DNA of 64,000 nucleotides from Janthinobacterium saanense (lineage in GTDB: Bacteria > Pseudomonadota > Gammaproteobacteria > Burkholderiales > Burkholderiaceae_D), in assembly GCF_014200675.1 (NCBI RefSeq), contig NZ_JACHCI010000026.1, positions 1 to 64,000 of the forward strand. Reading direction: 5' to 3'. The notes under the pieces were generated by a model. The model saw only the letters and a program-made list of their open reading frames with translations. It was not told where the DNA came from and ran no database searches. Of the stretch, positions 37,924-46,750 are shown piece after piece. The position numbers and the translations under genes are program-made. The number at the start of each line of letters is the position of its first letter. The stretch's first letter is position 1.

Positions 37924-38306
37924 CAGCTCCCTCCGCGTCACGGCGCTAGCGCAAGCAGCGGCCCGCCCGGCCTGTCCGGTAGTTCCGCCATCCTGTCCAT
38001 TCTTGCGCGCCAGGGAATCGAGCCATTGACACGGCTCAAGCGTAGCGGATGGCTCCATCTGCCATTTTTGCATTCCATGCCCGTTTTTGTGCACTCTGTC
38101 GCATTTGCATGGCGAGTCCGGCAACAACTTCATAAAGTAGCAACATGCGTATCATCGTGTACGGGTGCAAACGGCAGGCGTGCCGTCTGCGTCCGGCATG
38201 GTGATACGCTACCCGAATTGCCTGGCCAGCCATCGCCGGAGCCGTATCGAGAACACGCGCCGGACCCTCCCGTTCAAGCTTGCGCAGCCTCCATTAAAAG
38301 AGCCTT
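37924..38306. promoter_or_regulatory. 383-bp divergent intergenic region
   Basis: Lies between the c-di-GMP gene (minus) and the RND adaptor gene (plus). It should carry both promoters. One TTGACA at 38026-38031 has only a poor -10 at 17 bp (ATGGCT). No strong inverted repeat or small gene was found. Confidence 0.5.
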
Positions 38307-39557
38307 ATGAAAAACGAGACCTTGCCCCCACTACCCACCTCCGCTTCCGCGTCCACCCACCCTGCCAGCCGCGCCCGCCGCTGGCGCGCACCTCTGCTGA
38401 TCCTGCTCGTCGTGGGCCTGGCCGGCGGCGGCTGGACCGTGATGCAATCCAGGCAGCAGGCAGCCAAGGTTGCCGAAGCGCAAGCGAACAAGAAAAAGCA
38501 AGCGGACAAGACCCCCGTGCACGAACTGGCGCAGGGCGATGTGGCGTCCATCGATGCGCGCGCGCTGTCCGTCAGCCTGCCGTTATCGGGTTCGCTGGCG
38601 CCCCTGACGCAAGCGACCATCAAGGCCAAGGTATCGGGCGAAATCCACGAAACGACGGTGCGCGAAGGCCAGCAGGTGGCGGCCGGGCAAATCCTGGTGC
38701 GCCTGGACGCGGCCGACCAGCGCGCCCGCTTGACGCAGCAGCAAGCCATGCTCGATGAAGCGCAGGCGCGACTGTCGATGGCGAGCAAGAACGAAGCCAA
38801 CAGCCAGGCGCTGCTCAAGCAGAAATACATTTCGCAGACGGCCTACGACACCACGCAAAACTCGGTCGACCTGGCGCGCGCCAGCGTCAAATCGGCGGCC
38901 GCCATGGTCGACATCGCCCGCATCGCGCTGGCCGACACCGTGATCCGCGCGCCGATGGCCGGTATCGTCAGCAAGCGCCACGTGCAGGCTGGCGAAAAGG
39001 TGGCGCCCGACATGCCGGTCTACACCATCGTCAACCTGGCGCAACTGACCCTGGAAGCGCCCGTGCCCAGCTCGGAGATCCCGCGCATCAAGATCGGCCA
39101 GGACGTGCATTTCAAGGTCGATGGCTTTGGCGAACGCGATTTCGCCGGCAAGGTCACGCGCATCAACCCGACCACCGAAAGCGGCTCGCGCGCCATGCTG
39201 GTGTATATCGCCGTCGACAATGGCGATGGCGCGCTGCGCGGCGGCATGTTCGCCAAGGGCAGCATCGTCACGGAGCGTTCGGCAGTGGCGCCGCTGGTGC
39301 CATTGACGGCCCTGCGCAAGGACAAGAAAGGCACGGTCGTGTATGCGCTGGTGGGTGGCAAGGTGGTCGAACAAGTCGTCACCCTGGGCCTGCGCAACGA
39401 AGATGAAGGGTATGCCGAAGTGACGGCGGGCCTGGTGCCCGGCGCCAAAGTGATCGTCGCCAGGCTCGATGGCGTCAAGCCCGGCCATGCCGTGAAATTT
39501 GCCGCGCCAGCCGCGACGCCCGAGGCACAAGCGGCCGTCCTGGCTCAGAAAGGCTAA
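38307..39557 (+). CDS. RND efflux periplasmic adaptor (membrane fusion protein)
   Basis: A 416-residue HlyD/AcrA-type adaptor. An N-terminal membrane anchor (LLILLVVGLAGGGWTV, about residues 32-47) precedes a biotinyl-lipoyl half-domain (ATIKAKVSGEIHETTVREGQQV), a coiled-coil hairpin (residues about 140-210), a second lipoyl half (VIRAPMAGIVSKRHVQAGEKV), a beta-barrel and a membrane-proximal domain. It links the RND permease downstream (3 bp after its stop) to an outer-membrane channel. No outer-membrane gene is in this operon, so it probably borrows a TolC-type protein. Confidence 0.93.
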   Translation: MKNETLPPLPTSASASTHPASRARRWRAPLLILLVVGLAGGGWTVMQSRQQAAKVAEAQANKKKQADKTPVHELAQGDVASIDARALSVSLPLSGSLAPLTQATIKAKVSGEIHETTVREGQQVAAGQILVRLDAADQRARLTQQQAMLDEAQARLSMASKNEANSQALLKQKYISQTAYDTTQNSVDLARASVKSAAAMVDIARIALADTVIRAPMAGIVSKRHVQAGEKVAPDMPVYTIVNLAQLTLEAPVPSSEIPRIKIGQDVHFKVDGFGERDFAGKVTRINPTTESGSRAMLVYIAVDNGDGALRGGMFAKGSIVTERSAVAPLVPLTALRKDKKGTVVYALVGGKVVEQVVTLGLRNEDEGYAEVTAGLVPGAKVIVARLDGVKPGHAVKFAAPAATPEAQAAVLAQKG

Positions 39558-39560
39558 GCC

Positions 39561-42500
39561 ATGTGGATGACCAAAGTCAGCATACAGAATCCCGTCTTCG
39601 CCACCATGGTCATGGTGGCGCTGGTGGTGCTGGGTATTTTCTCTTACCGGGGCCTGGGCGTGGAAAGCATGCCCAGCGTGCAGTTTCCCTTTGCCGCCAT
39701 CGAAGTGAACTATCCGGGCGCTTCGCCCGAGGCGGTGGAAAACGACATTACGCGCCCGATTGAAGACGCCGTCAACACCGTCAGCGGCATCAAGACCATC
39801 CGCGCCAACTCCTGGGAAGGACGCGCCGGCGTCTACCTGGAATTCGAGCTGTCGACGAATATGGACAAGGCCATGCAGGACTTGCGCGACAAGGTGGCCC
39901 TGGTGCGCCCGCGCTTCCCCAAGGAAGCCAAGGACCCCTTCATCGCGCGGGCAGAAGGCGACAATGAACGCCCGATCGCCACCATCGTGCTGACCTCGAC
40001 CGGACATGACCTGCGCGAGCTGTCGACCATGACGGACCAGATCATCAGCAAGCGCTTCCAGGCGGTCGCCGGCGTCGGCCAGGTGAAACTGCGCGGCTTG
40101 CGCTCGCGGCAGATACTGATCAGCCTCAAACCGATCGAACTCAATGCCCAGGGCATCGGTGTCGATGAAGTGATACGCGCCATCCAGGCCACCAACACCA
40201 ATCTGCCGGCCGGCTCGATCAGCCATGGCGCGGCCGAACAGCTGGTGCGGGTGGAAGGCAAGATCAAGGATGCGCGCGAATTTGGCAAGATCATCGTGGC
40301 ACGGCGCGCCATCGGCCCCGTCTACTTGGACCAGGTGGCAAGCGTGGTCGACGGCGAGCAGGAAGAACTGTCGATCTCGCGCGTGAATGGCAAACAGGCG
40401 GTGACCATGGAAATCACCAAGGTGCAGGACGCCAACGTGGTCGAAGTGGGCACCGGCATCCTGAAGGTGGCGGCCGAAGTGCAAAAGACGCTGCCGCCCG
40501 ATATCGACCTACGCGTGCTGGACGATGAATCGGAACGCGTGCAAAGCCAGCTCAATAACGTCAAGCGCACCATCATCGAAGGCGCCGTGCTGACCATGGT
40601 GATCGTGTTCCTGTTCCTGCACTCGTGGCGCTCGACCATCATCACGGGATTGACCCTGCCGATTTCCGTGCTGGCCAGCTTCATCGCCATGAAGGCCTTC
40701 GGTTTCACCTTGAACTTCCTGACCCTGATGGCGCTCTCCTTGTGCATCGGCCTGTTGATCGATGACGCCATCGTGGTGCGCGAAAACATCGTGCGCCACC
40801 TGGGCATGGGCAAGAACCACTACAAGGCGGCCAACGACGGCACCAATGAAATCGGCCTGGCCGTGATGGCCACCACCTTCGCCATCGTCGCCGTATTCGT
40901 GCCGGTGGCCTTCATGGACGGCATCATCGGCCGCTTCTTCCTGCAGTTCGGCATCACGGTGGCCGTCGCGGTGCTGGTGTCGCTGTTCGTCAGCTTCACG
41001 CTCGATCCGATGCTGTCGTCGGTCTGGCGCGACCCGGTCAAGGACCGTTTTAAATATGCGCCGTGGCTGGGCCGCTTCATGGCCTGGCTGGAAACCGGCA
41101 TCGACCGCCTGCACGTCTGGTATGGCAAGGTGCTGGCAGTAGCCCTGCGCTGGCGCAAAACCACCCTGGCCACGGCGCTGGCCCTGTTCGTCGGCAGCCT
41201 GATGCTGGTGCCGATGATCGGCGGCGAGATGTTCCCGGAAACCGACCAGGGCTGGGTCAACCTGCGCTTCAAGACGCCGGTCGGCTCCAGCCTGGAATAC
41301 ACGGATACCAAGGTGCGCCAGATCGAGACGGCCCTGAAGGAGTTCCCGGAAATCGATAGCCTGGTGGCCAACGTGGGCACCCAGGATGGCCGCAACACGG
41401 CCGAAGTGAACCTGAAGCTGACGGACATCAAGACGCATAAACGCCGCTCGCAGCAGGAACTGGAACGGCTGATCCGCGACCGCTTGACGCCGATTGCCGG
41501 CATCACCCTGTCCGTCGGCAACCGCCCCATCTTCATCGCCATTTTGGGCACCGATGAAGGCAAGCTCGATGAAGTGGCGCACCGGCTGATGGACAAGATG
41601 CGCACCATCAAGGGCATCGCCGATATCGAATACAGCCAGGAAGGCGCCAATCCGTCGACCACGGTGAAGATCAATAACGAGCTGGCCAGCGATCTGGGCC
41701 TGTCGGTGCAGCAGATCGGCACCGCCCTGCGTCCCTTCGTGGCGGGCGACACGGTCAGCCACTGGCTGGCGTCCGACGGCCAGAACTACGACGTCAACGT
41801 GCAGCTGCCCAAATCGGGCCGCCAGAAAGTGGCCGACCTGGCCGACCTGTCGCTGGCGTCAAACAAGCTCGATGACAACGGCAAGCCGATCATGATCCCG
41901 CTGCGCCAGGTAGTCGACTTCGTGCCGTCGTCCAGCCCGCAAGTGCTGAAGCGCCAGGCCTTGCAGCGCCGCGTTGCCATCTATGCCGGCGTGCAGGGCC
42001 GCCCGGCCGGCGACGTCGACGCCGACGTGCAGAAGGCCATCAAGGCCATCGACCTGCCGCCCGGCGTACGCTTCGACGTGGCCGGCAATGCGCAGCAGAT
42101 GGCCGAAACCATGGGCGGCGCCATGATGGCGCTGGGGATCGCGGTGATCTTCATCTATCTGGTGCTCGCTTCGCAGTTCGGCAGCTTTTTGCAGCCGATC
42201 GCCATCATGGTCTCCTTGCCGCTGTCCCTGATCGGCGTGCTGCTGGCATTGCTCATCACGGGCAGCACCCTGAACATCTTCTCGGTGATCGGCTTCATCA
42301 TGCTGATGGGACTGGTGACCAAGAACGCCATCCTGCTGGTGGACTTTACCAACCAGCGCCAGCGCGAAGGCCTGGGGCAGTTCGAAGCGCTGATGGAAGC
42401 GGGACAAGTGCGTTTGCGCCCGATCCTGATGACCACCCTGGCGATGGTGTTCGGCATGCTGCCGATGGCGATCGGCATGGGCGACGGCGGCGAATCGCAG

Positions 42501-42671
42501 GCGCCGATGGGCCGCGCCGTCATCGGCGGCGTGATCACCTCGACCATTTTGACGCTGGTGGTGGTGCCGGTGGCCTACACCTACCTCGATAGCCTGGGCA
42601 AGCGCGCCGCGCGTTTCTTTGGCGGCGGCGCCGATGCGGAACATGCGTCCGAGACTGCACTCCACCCTTGA
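39561..42671 (+). CDS. HAE-1-type RND multidrug efflux permease
   Basis: A 1036-residue inner-membrane proton-driven exporter with the repeated 12-helix RND layout. The N-terminus (VSIQNPVFATMVMVALVVLGIFSYRGLGVESMP, read in parts) and the TM4 motif LSLCIGLLIDDAIVVREN with the adjacent Asp pair are the hydrophobe/amphiphile-exporting (HAE) signature. It has two large periplasmic loops. It has the normal length and forms an operon with its adaptor. The likely substrates are drugs, detergents or metabolites. A hairpin terminator follows. Confidence 0.95.
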   Translation: MWMTKVSIQNPVFATMVMVALVVLGIFSYRGLGVESMPSVQFPFAAIEVNYPGASPEAVENDITRPIEDAVNTVSGIKTIRANSWEGRAGVYLEFELSTNMDKAMQDLRDKVALVRPRFPKEAKDPFIARAEGDNERPIATIVLTSTGHDLRELSTMTDQIISKRFQAVAGVGQVKLRGLRSRQILISLKPIELNAQGIGVDEVIRAIQATNTNLPAGSISHGAAEQLVRVEGKIKDAREFGKIIVARRAIGPVYLDQVASVVDGEQEELSISRVNGKQAVTMEITKVQDANVVEVGTGILKVAAEVQKTLPPDIDLRVLDDESERVQSQLNNVKRTIIEGAVLTMVIVFLFLHSWRSTIITGLTLPISVLASFIAMKAFGFTLNFLTLMALSLCIGLLIDDAIVVRENIVRHLGMGKNHYKAANDGTNEIGLAVMATTFAIVAVFVPVAFMDGIIGRFFLQFGITVAVAVLVSLFVSFTLDPMLSSVWRDPVKDRFKYAPWLGRFMAWLETGIDRLHVWYGKVLAVALRWRKTTLATALALFVGSLMLVPMIGGEMFPETDQGWVNLRFKTPVGSSLEYTDTKVRQIETALKEFPEIDSLVANVGTQDGRNTAEVNLKLTDIKTHKRRSQQELERLIRDRLTPIAGITLSVGNRPIFIAILGTDEGKLDEVAHRLMDKMRTIKGIADIEYSQEGANPSTTVKINNELASDLGLSVQQIGTALRPFVAGDTVSHWLASDGQNYDVNVQLPKSGRQKVADLADLSLASNKLDDNGKPIMIPLRQVVDFVPSSSPQVLKRQALQRRVAIYAGVQGRPAGDVDADVQKAIKAIDLPPGVRFDVAGNAQQMAETMGGAMMALGIAVIFIYLVLASQFGSFLQPIAIMVSLPLSLIGVLLALLITGSTLNIFSVIGFIMLMGLVTKNAILLVDFTNQRQREGLGQFEALMEAGQVRLRPILMTTLAMVFGMLPMAIGMGDGGESQAPMGRAVIGGVITSTILTLVVVPVAYTYLDSLGKRAARFFGGGADAEHASETALHP

Positions 42672-42678
42672 TCAGGCT

Positions 42679-42710
42679 CACCGTCCTTGCCATGGCAGGG
42701 ACGGTGTTTT
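42679..42710 (+). terminator. Terminator after the HAE-1 RND operon
   Basis: Stem CACCGTCC (42679-42686) / GGACGGTG (42699-42706), extended inward by further pairs, followed by TTTT at 42707-42710 and located 7 bp after the stop. Confidence 0.85.
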
Positions 42711-42717
42711 CTGCTTC

Positions 42718-42733
42718 CTGAAGAGATGTTCAG
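42718..42733. promoter_or_regulatory. Candidate operator CTGAA-N6-TTCAG upstream of mgtC
   Basis: Perfect 5-bp inverted repeat with a 6-bp spacer, immediately before the mgtC -35 element. The same arrangement, with CCTGAAGA shared at the left side, appears at 47497-47512 in front of the RND-mgtA operon. Confidence 0.5.
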
Positions 42734-42762
42734 TTGACGAAAAACACAGGGCTGGCTAGACT
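42734..42762 (+). promoter_or_regulatory. Sigma-70 promoter of mgtC
   Basis: TTGACG (42734-42739), a 17-bp spacer and TAGACT (42757-42762). Transcription would start near 42769, giving a leader of about 262 nt before the mgtC start codon. Confidence 0.65.
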
Positions 42763-42768
42763 CTGCCC

Positions 42769-43030
42769 GTTATTAATTGAATGGAGTGATACGTGGGTAC
42801 TGGTTCCAGTGACGGTAGTCGATCGCGGTTCGACGATTAAGCCTGGCAAGACGCGGATTACTCTCCCGCCTTGCCAAGGCAAGGTGCGGTTATACAATAG
42901 CGGTGCATGGCGCCGCCCCCTCCCCTACATCGTTTTCCCCATCGGCTGCTGACCTATAGTGGCATGGCCGGGCACACTGCCCGCGCCTGACAAGACTCGC
43001 CTGTCCTTCCTGCTCACACAGGAGAAAAGA
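42769..43030 (+). promoter_or_regulatory. Long 5' leader of mgtC
   Basis: The leader holds a strong hairpin (CCTTGCC-AA-GGCAAGG, 42869-42884, extended by flanking pairs). It also holds two short possible ORFs: ATG-GAG-TGA at 42781, and a 15-codon GTG ORF at 42793-42840 with GGAG six bases upstream (reads MGTGSSDGSRSRFDD). Enteric mgtC and mgtA leaders of similar length sense Mg2+; whether this one does is inference. Confidence 0.45.
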
Positions 43031-43753
43031 ATGATCTGGTATGACTTTGTGCTGCGCGTTGCCGCAGCCCTGACCCTGGGCGCCCTGATCGGCGCCGAAC
43101 GCCAGCTGCGCCAGCGCATGGCGGGCTTGCGCACGAATGCGCTGGTCTCCGTCGGCGCCTCGCTGTTCGTGATGGTGTCGGTACTCGAAGCCAATCCGGA
43201 CGGCCGCTTGCGCATCGCCGCGCAAGTGGTATCGGGTATCGGTTTTTTGGGCGCCGGCGTCATCATGCGCGAAGGCATGACGGTGCGCGGCTTGAACACG
43301 GCCGCCACCCTGTGGTGCTCGGCCGCCATCGGTATCCTGTGCGGCCTGGGCTACGCCATGGAAGCGGCCATCGGCACGGGCTTCGTGCTGGTCGCCAACC
43401 TGGTGCTGCGCCATATCGCCCAGCGCATCAACGCCCATGGCCTGGCCGCCGGCAGCGAGACGGAAAGCATCTACCGCATCACCGCCGTCTGCGAGGCAGA
43501 ACAGGAAGTGCTGGTGCGCAAACTCATGCTGCGCATGATCAGCGGCATGCCGGCGCTGATGCTGCAATCGCTGCACAGCGAAGATGCGCCGCAGGCAGGC
43601 CGCATCGAAGTGCGCGCCGACCTGTTGACGCCTTTGTCCAGCCTGGGGCTGCTGGAACAGATCGTCAGCCAGGTCAGCCTGGAAGGCAGTGTCTCGGCGG
43701 TGCGCTGGGCGCTGGTCAATAACGCAGAATTTGTCGCAGAGCGAGGTGTATGA
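43031..43753 (+). CDS. mgtC: MgtC/SapB-family membrane protein
   Basis: A 240-residue protein with an N-terminal MgtC membrane domain of about five helices (ALIGAERQLRQRMAGLRTNALVSVGA, then IGFLGAGVIMREG and LNTAATLWCSAAIGILCGLG) and a C-terminal soluble ACT-like domain. MgtC proteins act under Mg2+ limitation and in virulence, in part by inhibiting F-type ATP synthase. The start at 43031 (MIWYDFVLR) has AGGAGAA upstream. A longer in-frame reading from a GTG at 42959 is not supported. The stop overlaps the next gene. Confidence 0.92.
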   Translation: MIWYDFVLRVAAALTLGALIGAERQLRQRMAGLRTNALVSVGASLFVMVSVLEANPDGRLRIAAQVVSGIGFLGAGVIMREGMTVRGLNTAATLWCSAAIGILCGLGYAMEAAIGTGFVLVANLVLRHIAQRINAHGLAAGSETESIYRITAVCEAEQEVLVRKLMLRMISGMPALMLQSLHSEDAPQAGRIEVRADLLTPLSSLGLLEQIVSQVSLEGSVSAVRWALVNNAEFVAERGV

Positions 43754-44070
43754 TGAAATTTTTGAAATCGATTTTCCAGGCGGCCACCGTCCGTAAAAAC
43801 CCTGCCGTGACCACCTATCGCCTGACAGTCACCTGCCCCGCCACGCAAGCGGACCGCGTGGTGTGTCTGCTGCTGGCCGAGCTCAAAAGCGCAGGCCTGG
43901 CGCCGTCGCAAATCCTGCGCAGCTGGGACGAAGACAAGAACGTGGTCCAGCTGATCGCCATGGTGCTGTGCCAGCTGGTGCAGCGCGCCGTGCTGGTGCG
44001 CTTCATCAACCGCGCAGGCGCCCTGCCGCAAGTGCGCCAGGTACGCTGGGAAGGCGTGGCACCAGCCTGA
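43750..44070 (+). CDS. Small soluble protein coupled to MgtC
   Basis: A 106-residue unrecognised protein. The TYRLTVTCPATQADRVVCLLLAELKSAGLAP segment looks like the ACT-like C-terminal domain of MgtC proteins, as if that domain had been duplicated into a free partner; this is a weak visual match. There is no signal peptide or membrane helix. Its ATG overlaps the mgtC TGA (ATGATGA), so the two are translationally coupled and probably act together. Confidence 0.7.
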   Translation: MMKFLKSIFQAATVRKNPAVTTYRLTVTCPATQADRVVCLLLAELKSAGLAPSQILRSWDEDKNVVQLIAMVLCQLVQRAVLVRFINRAGALPQVRQVRWEGVAPA

Positions 44071-44074
44071 TTAG

Positions 44075-45223
44075 CTAGTGAAAGCTGGGCCTTGCACGCA
44101 GCAGCGCCTGTTTCGTCACGCGCTGCAAGGCCGGTTCGCCATACACGGCCACCAGCCAGGCGCAGCACAGCGAGAAAGTCAATGCACCGGCCAGCGCCAC
44201 CCAGCGTCCGGCGCCCGCCTGCACCAGGCCCGCCATCAGCTGCGCGCCGGCCACCTGGTGCAGCAAATACAGGGGAAAGGTCATCATGCCGGCGGTTTTC
44301 AGCAGGCGCAAAAACCACTGCGGCAGCGCGTGCACGCGATGATTCCTGTGTACCGACAGCACCACCCAGGCCAAGGCGCCCAGCCAGCACAGCACCGGTG
44401 GCCAGGCCGAAAAAGCGCTACCCGTGGCCTGGTTCGTTGCCACCGAAGTGAGCACGATCTGCAGGCAGCCCGCAGCGCAGAACACCGCGCACCACAGCCG
44501 GTTTTCGCGGCAGCCATGCTTGACCAGTTCCAGCCACAGAAAGACGCCGAGCGCAAAGAAGATGCCGTGGTGTACCAGCAACAACCCCAATATCCTGGAA
44601 CGGTGCAGTTGCTGCATCCACTGGGCGAATTGCCCCGGCCCGCCCATGGCCGCCAGCCACGCCAGCAGCCAGAACAGGCTGCTGGTCAGGCCTATCGCGA
44701 TGGCAAGCCGGTTGATCCAGGCAAATTTGCCGCGCACCACCAGCAGGAAGACCAGGAAATAAAAGACGATTTCGATGCCCAGTGTCCAGTAGGCGTAATC
44801 GATCCACGGTGCGACGGGGATGAACAGCACACTATGCAAAAACGCCAGCAGCATCTGGTACATGCTCCATTCGCCGCCCACCACCACGGCAATCAGCGTG
44901 ATGCAGGCGCAAATCCATACGCCCGGCCCCAGGCGCACTACGCGACTGACCAGGAAATCATAGCCCCTTGCCCGCTCGCTGGAGAAAGCGATAACAAAAC
45001 CGGAAATGACAAAGAAGATTTGCACGCCAACCCAGCCGAAATGGGTGGCGGAAAACAGCTCGGGGAAAGAAATCAGTTGCTGCAAATGGGGCGTGGAGAC
45101 GGGAGACGGATCGGCCCAGAACCAGAAACCATAGTGGTAAGCCACCACCAGCATGGCGGCGAGAAAGCGCAGCGCATCGAGGCCGATCACGTGCCGGGGA
45201 TTGAGTGTGGAATGCGTGGACAT
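44075..45223 (-). CDS. Acyltransferase 3 family membrane protein
   Basis: A 382-residue integral-membrane acyltransferase with about ten helices. It starts with the family motif IGLDALRFLAAMLVVAYHYGFWF, with the conserved R and H, and has FFVISGFVIAFSSERARGYDFLVSRVVRLGP in the second block (shown here in parts). Such enzymes O-acetylate lipopolysaccharide, exopolysaccharide or other surface carbohydrates. The target is unknown. It is convergent with the mgtC pair (4-bp gap) and has a perfect 34-bp palindrome 63 bp upstream of its start. Confidence 0.9.
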   Translation of the reverse strand: MSTHSTLNPRHVIGLDALRFLAAMLVVAYHYGFWFWADPSPVSTPHLQQLISFPELFSATHFGWVGVQIFFVISGFVIAFSSERARGYDFLVSRVVRLGPGVWICACITLIAVVVGGEWSMYQMLLAFLHSVLFIPVAPWIDYAYWTLGIEIVFYFLVFLLVVRGKFAWINRLAIAIGLTSSLFWLLAWLAAMGGPGQFAQWMQQLHRSRILGLLLVHHGIFFALGVFLWLELVKHGCRENRLWCAVFCAAGCLQIVLTSVATNQATGSAFSAWPPVLCWLGALAWVVLSVHRNHRVHALPQWFLRLLKTAGMMTFPLYLLHQVAGAQLMAGLVQAGAGRWVALAGALTFSLCCAWLVAVYGEPALQRVTKQALLRARPSFH

Positions 45224-45285
45224 ATTGCCACTGCCTCTGCGTTAAAAAAACATACACAGATAGTAGCTTTTTTATATTTCTATTT

Positions 45286-45319
45286 GATTACAAAATGGAT
45301 AGCTATCCATTTTGTAATC
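45286..45319. promoter_or_regulatory. Perfect 34-bp palindrome
   Basis: Each 17-bp half is GATTACAAAATGGATAG or its exact reverse complement, with no spacer; the axis lies between 45302 and 45303. It sits between the sensor-kinase stop (45332) and the acyltransferase start (45223, minus strand), where it could be an operator for the acyltransferase gene or a DNA/RNA cruciform. No T-run typical of terminators follows on the minus strand. Confidence 0.9.
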
Positions 45320-45331
45320 TGCCCTGAAGTC

Positions 45332-46750
45332 TCACGGCTGCCGCTCGCCGCCAGGCAGGCGCATGGTGAACAGGGCGCCGCCACCGGGACGGTTCAGCGC
45401 TTCGATGCGCCCGCCATAGGCATGCACGATGGCTTGCGACAGGGCCAGTCCCAGGCCGAAGCCGGGCGCCTCGCCCGCGCGCGCCCTGGCGCCACGGTAA
45501 AAACGCTCGAACAGGTGTGGCAATTCATCGACACTGATGCCGGGGCCGGCATCGCTCACGCCCAGCAGCGCATCGTCACCATCGCGCGACAGGTGGACCG
45601 TGATCAGGCTGTCGGGCGGCGAGAATTTCACCGCGTTGTCGAGCAGGTTGGCCAGCACCAGGTCCACCGGCCCGGGCGCCACGCGCGCGCTGATCCCTGC
45701 ATGACCCTCATGCGGATCCTGCAGCACGATGCGGATGCCCCTTGCTGCCGCCACCGTTTCCAGCCGCCGCGCCGCCGCCAGCGCCAGTGGATACAGCGCC
45801 ACGGTTTCTACGGCACTGCGGTCCTGGCCCACGTCCAGGCGGGTCAGCATCAGCAATTCTTCCACCAGCGTCGTCAAACGCTGCACTTCATCGAGGCAGG
45901 ACGCCAGCGCGGCCACATACTCGGGCGTTTCCCGCGGGCGGCGCAAGGTGATTTCAATTTCGGTGCGCAGGCGCGACAGGGGCGAGCGCAATTCATGCGA
46001 GGCGTCGGCCGTGAAGCGGCGCTGCGCATCGTAGCCCGTTTCCAGCCGCTCCAGCATGGCGTTCAGGGTATCGACCAGGCGGCCGATTTCATCAGGCGTG
46101 CCGGGATGGGGCAAGCGCCGCGCCAGGCTCGCTTCGCCGATAAAATGCGCTTGCTGCACCACGTTGTCGATCGCGCCCAGTACGCGCCGCGTCAGCATCT
46201 CGCCGGCCAGGCCGACAGCCGCCAGCAAGGCCAGCGCCATCGCCACGAACAGCATGGTGGCCGAGGTCAGCGTGTGATTGACGTCATCGAGCGAACCGGC
46301 CACCTGCACTGCCAGGCGCACCTTCCCGTGACGGACGGGAATCGACACCATGCGCACAGGTTCCTCGCCAAAGCGCGGCAAGGTTTCAAACACGGTTTCA
46401 CCAGCGGCCAGGCGCGCCAGCAAGGCAGGATCGGCCGGCAGGCGGGCCGCCTCCAGGTTACGGCTGCGCGCCAGCACATGGCCCTCGCCATCGATGATCT
46501 GCACCAGGCGGTCCAGCCGTGTCAGCGAAGGCGGCGCCATGCCAGGCGCCACTTCGTGCACCGTGACGCCCTGGCGCGGCGTGGCTGGCAGCATCGCCAT
46601 TTCCGTCTCGCCCAGCGCCAGCAGGGCCGCATCGAGCTGGCCGTGCACGGCGCGCGACAAGCCCCAATAGCCGGCCAGCGCGGTGCAGGCCACGATCGCC
46701 AGTATCACTGCCAGGTGCACCAGCAGCAGGCTTTTGCGCAGGCTAAACAC
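45332..46750 (-). CDS. Sensor histidine kinase (QseC/CusS-like)
   Basis: A 472-residue membrane kinase. Transmembrane helix 1 is at about residues 8-30, a periplasmic sensor region covers about 31-165, transmembrane helix 2 is at about 168-188, a HAMP linker follows, and HisKA has His252 in SHELRSPL. The HATPase domain carries the NLLDNAVKFS and DAGPGI boxes and GFGLGLALS. It overlaps the response regulator by 8 bp, its obvious partner. The periplasmic domain carries no metal-binding motif I recognise. Divergent orientation to the metal-transport operon suggests it senses a metal or Mg2+. Confidence 0.92.
   Translation of the reverse strand: MFSLRKSLLLVHLAVILAIVACTALAGYWGLSRAVHGQLDAALLALGETEMAMLPATPRQGVTVHEVAPGMAPPSLTRLDRLVQIIDGEGHVLARSRNLEAARLPADPALLARLAAGETVFETLPRFGEEPVRMVSIPVRHGKVRLAVQVAGSLDDVNHTLTSATMLFVAMALALLAAVGLAGEMLTRRVLGAIDNVVQQAHFIGEASLARRLPHPGTPDEIGRLVDTLNAMLERLETGYDAQRRFTADASHELRSPLSRLRTEIEITLRRPRETPEYVAALASCLDEVQRLTTLVEELLMLTRLDVGQDRSAVETVALYPLALAAARRLETVAAARGIRIVLQDPHEGHAGISARVAPGPVDLVLANLLDNAVKFSPPDSLITVHLSRDGDDALLGVSDAGPGISVDELPHLFERFYRGARARAGEAPGFGLGLALSQAIVHAYGGRIEALNRPGGGALFTMRLPGGERQP

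Noticed and set aside
37924..38133. A 70-residue N-terminal extension of the GGDEF-EAL protein
   Set aside because: The extension has no family similarity, and MSERITGP at 37923 has a strong GGAGGGAG site.
42959..43030. An N-terminal extension of MgtC from a GTG at 42959
   Set aside because: It adds 24 residues unlike MgtC proteins, while the ATG at 43031 has AGGAGAA at good spacing and gives the normal N-terminus.
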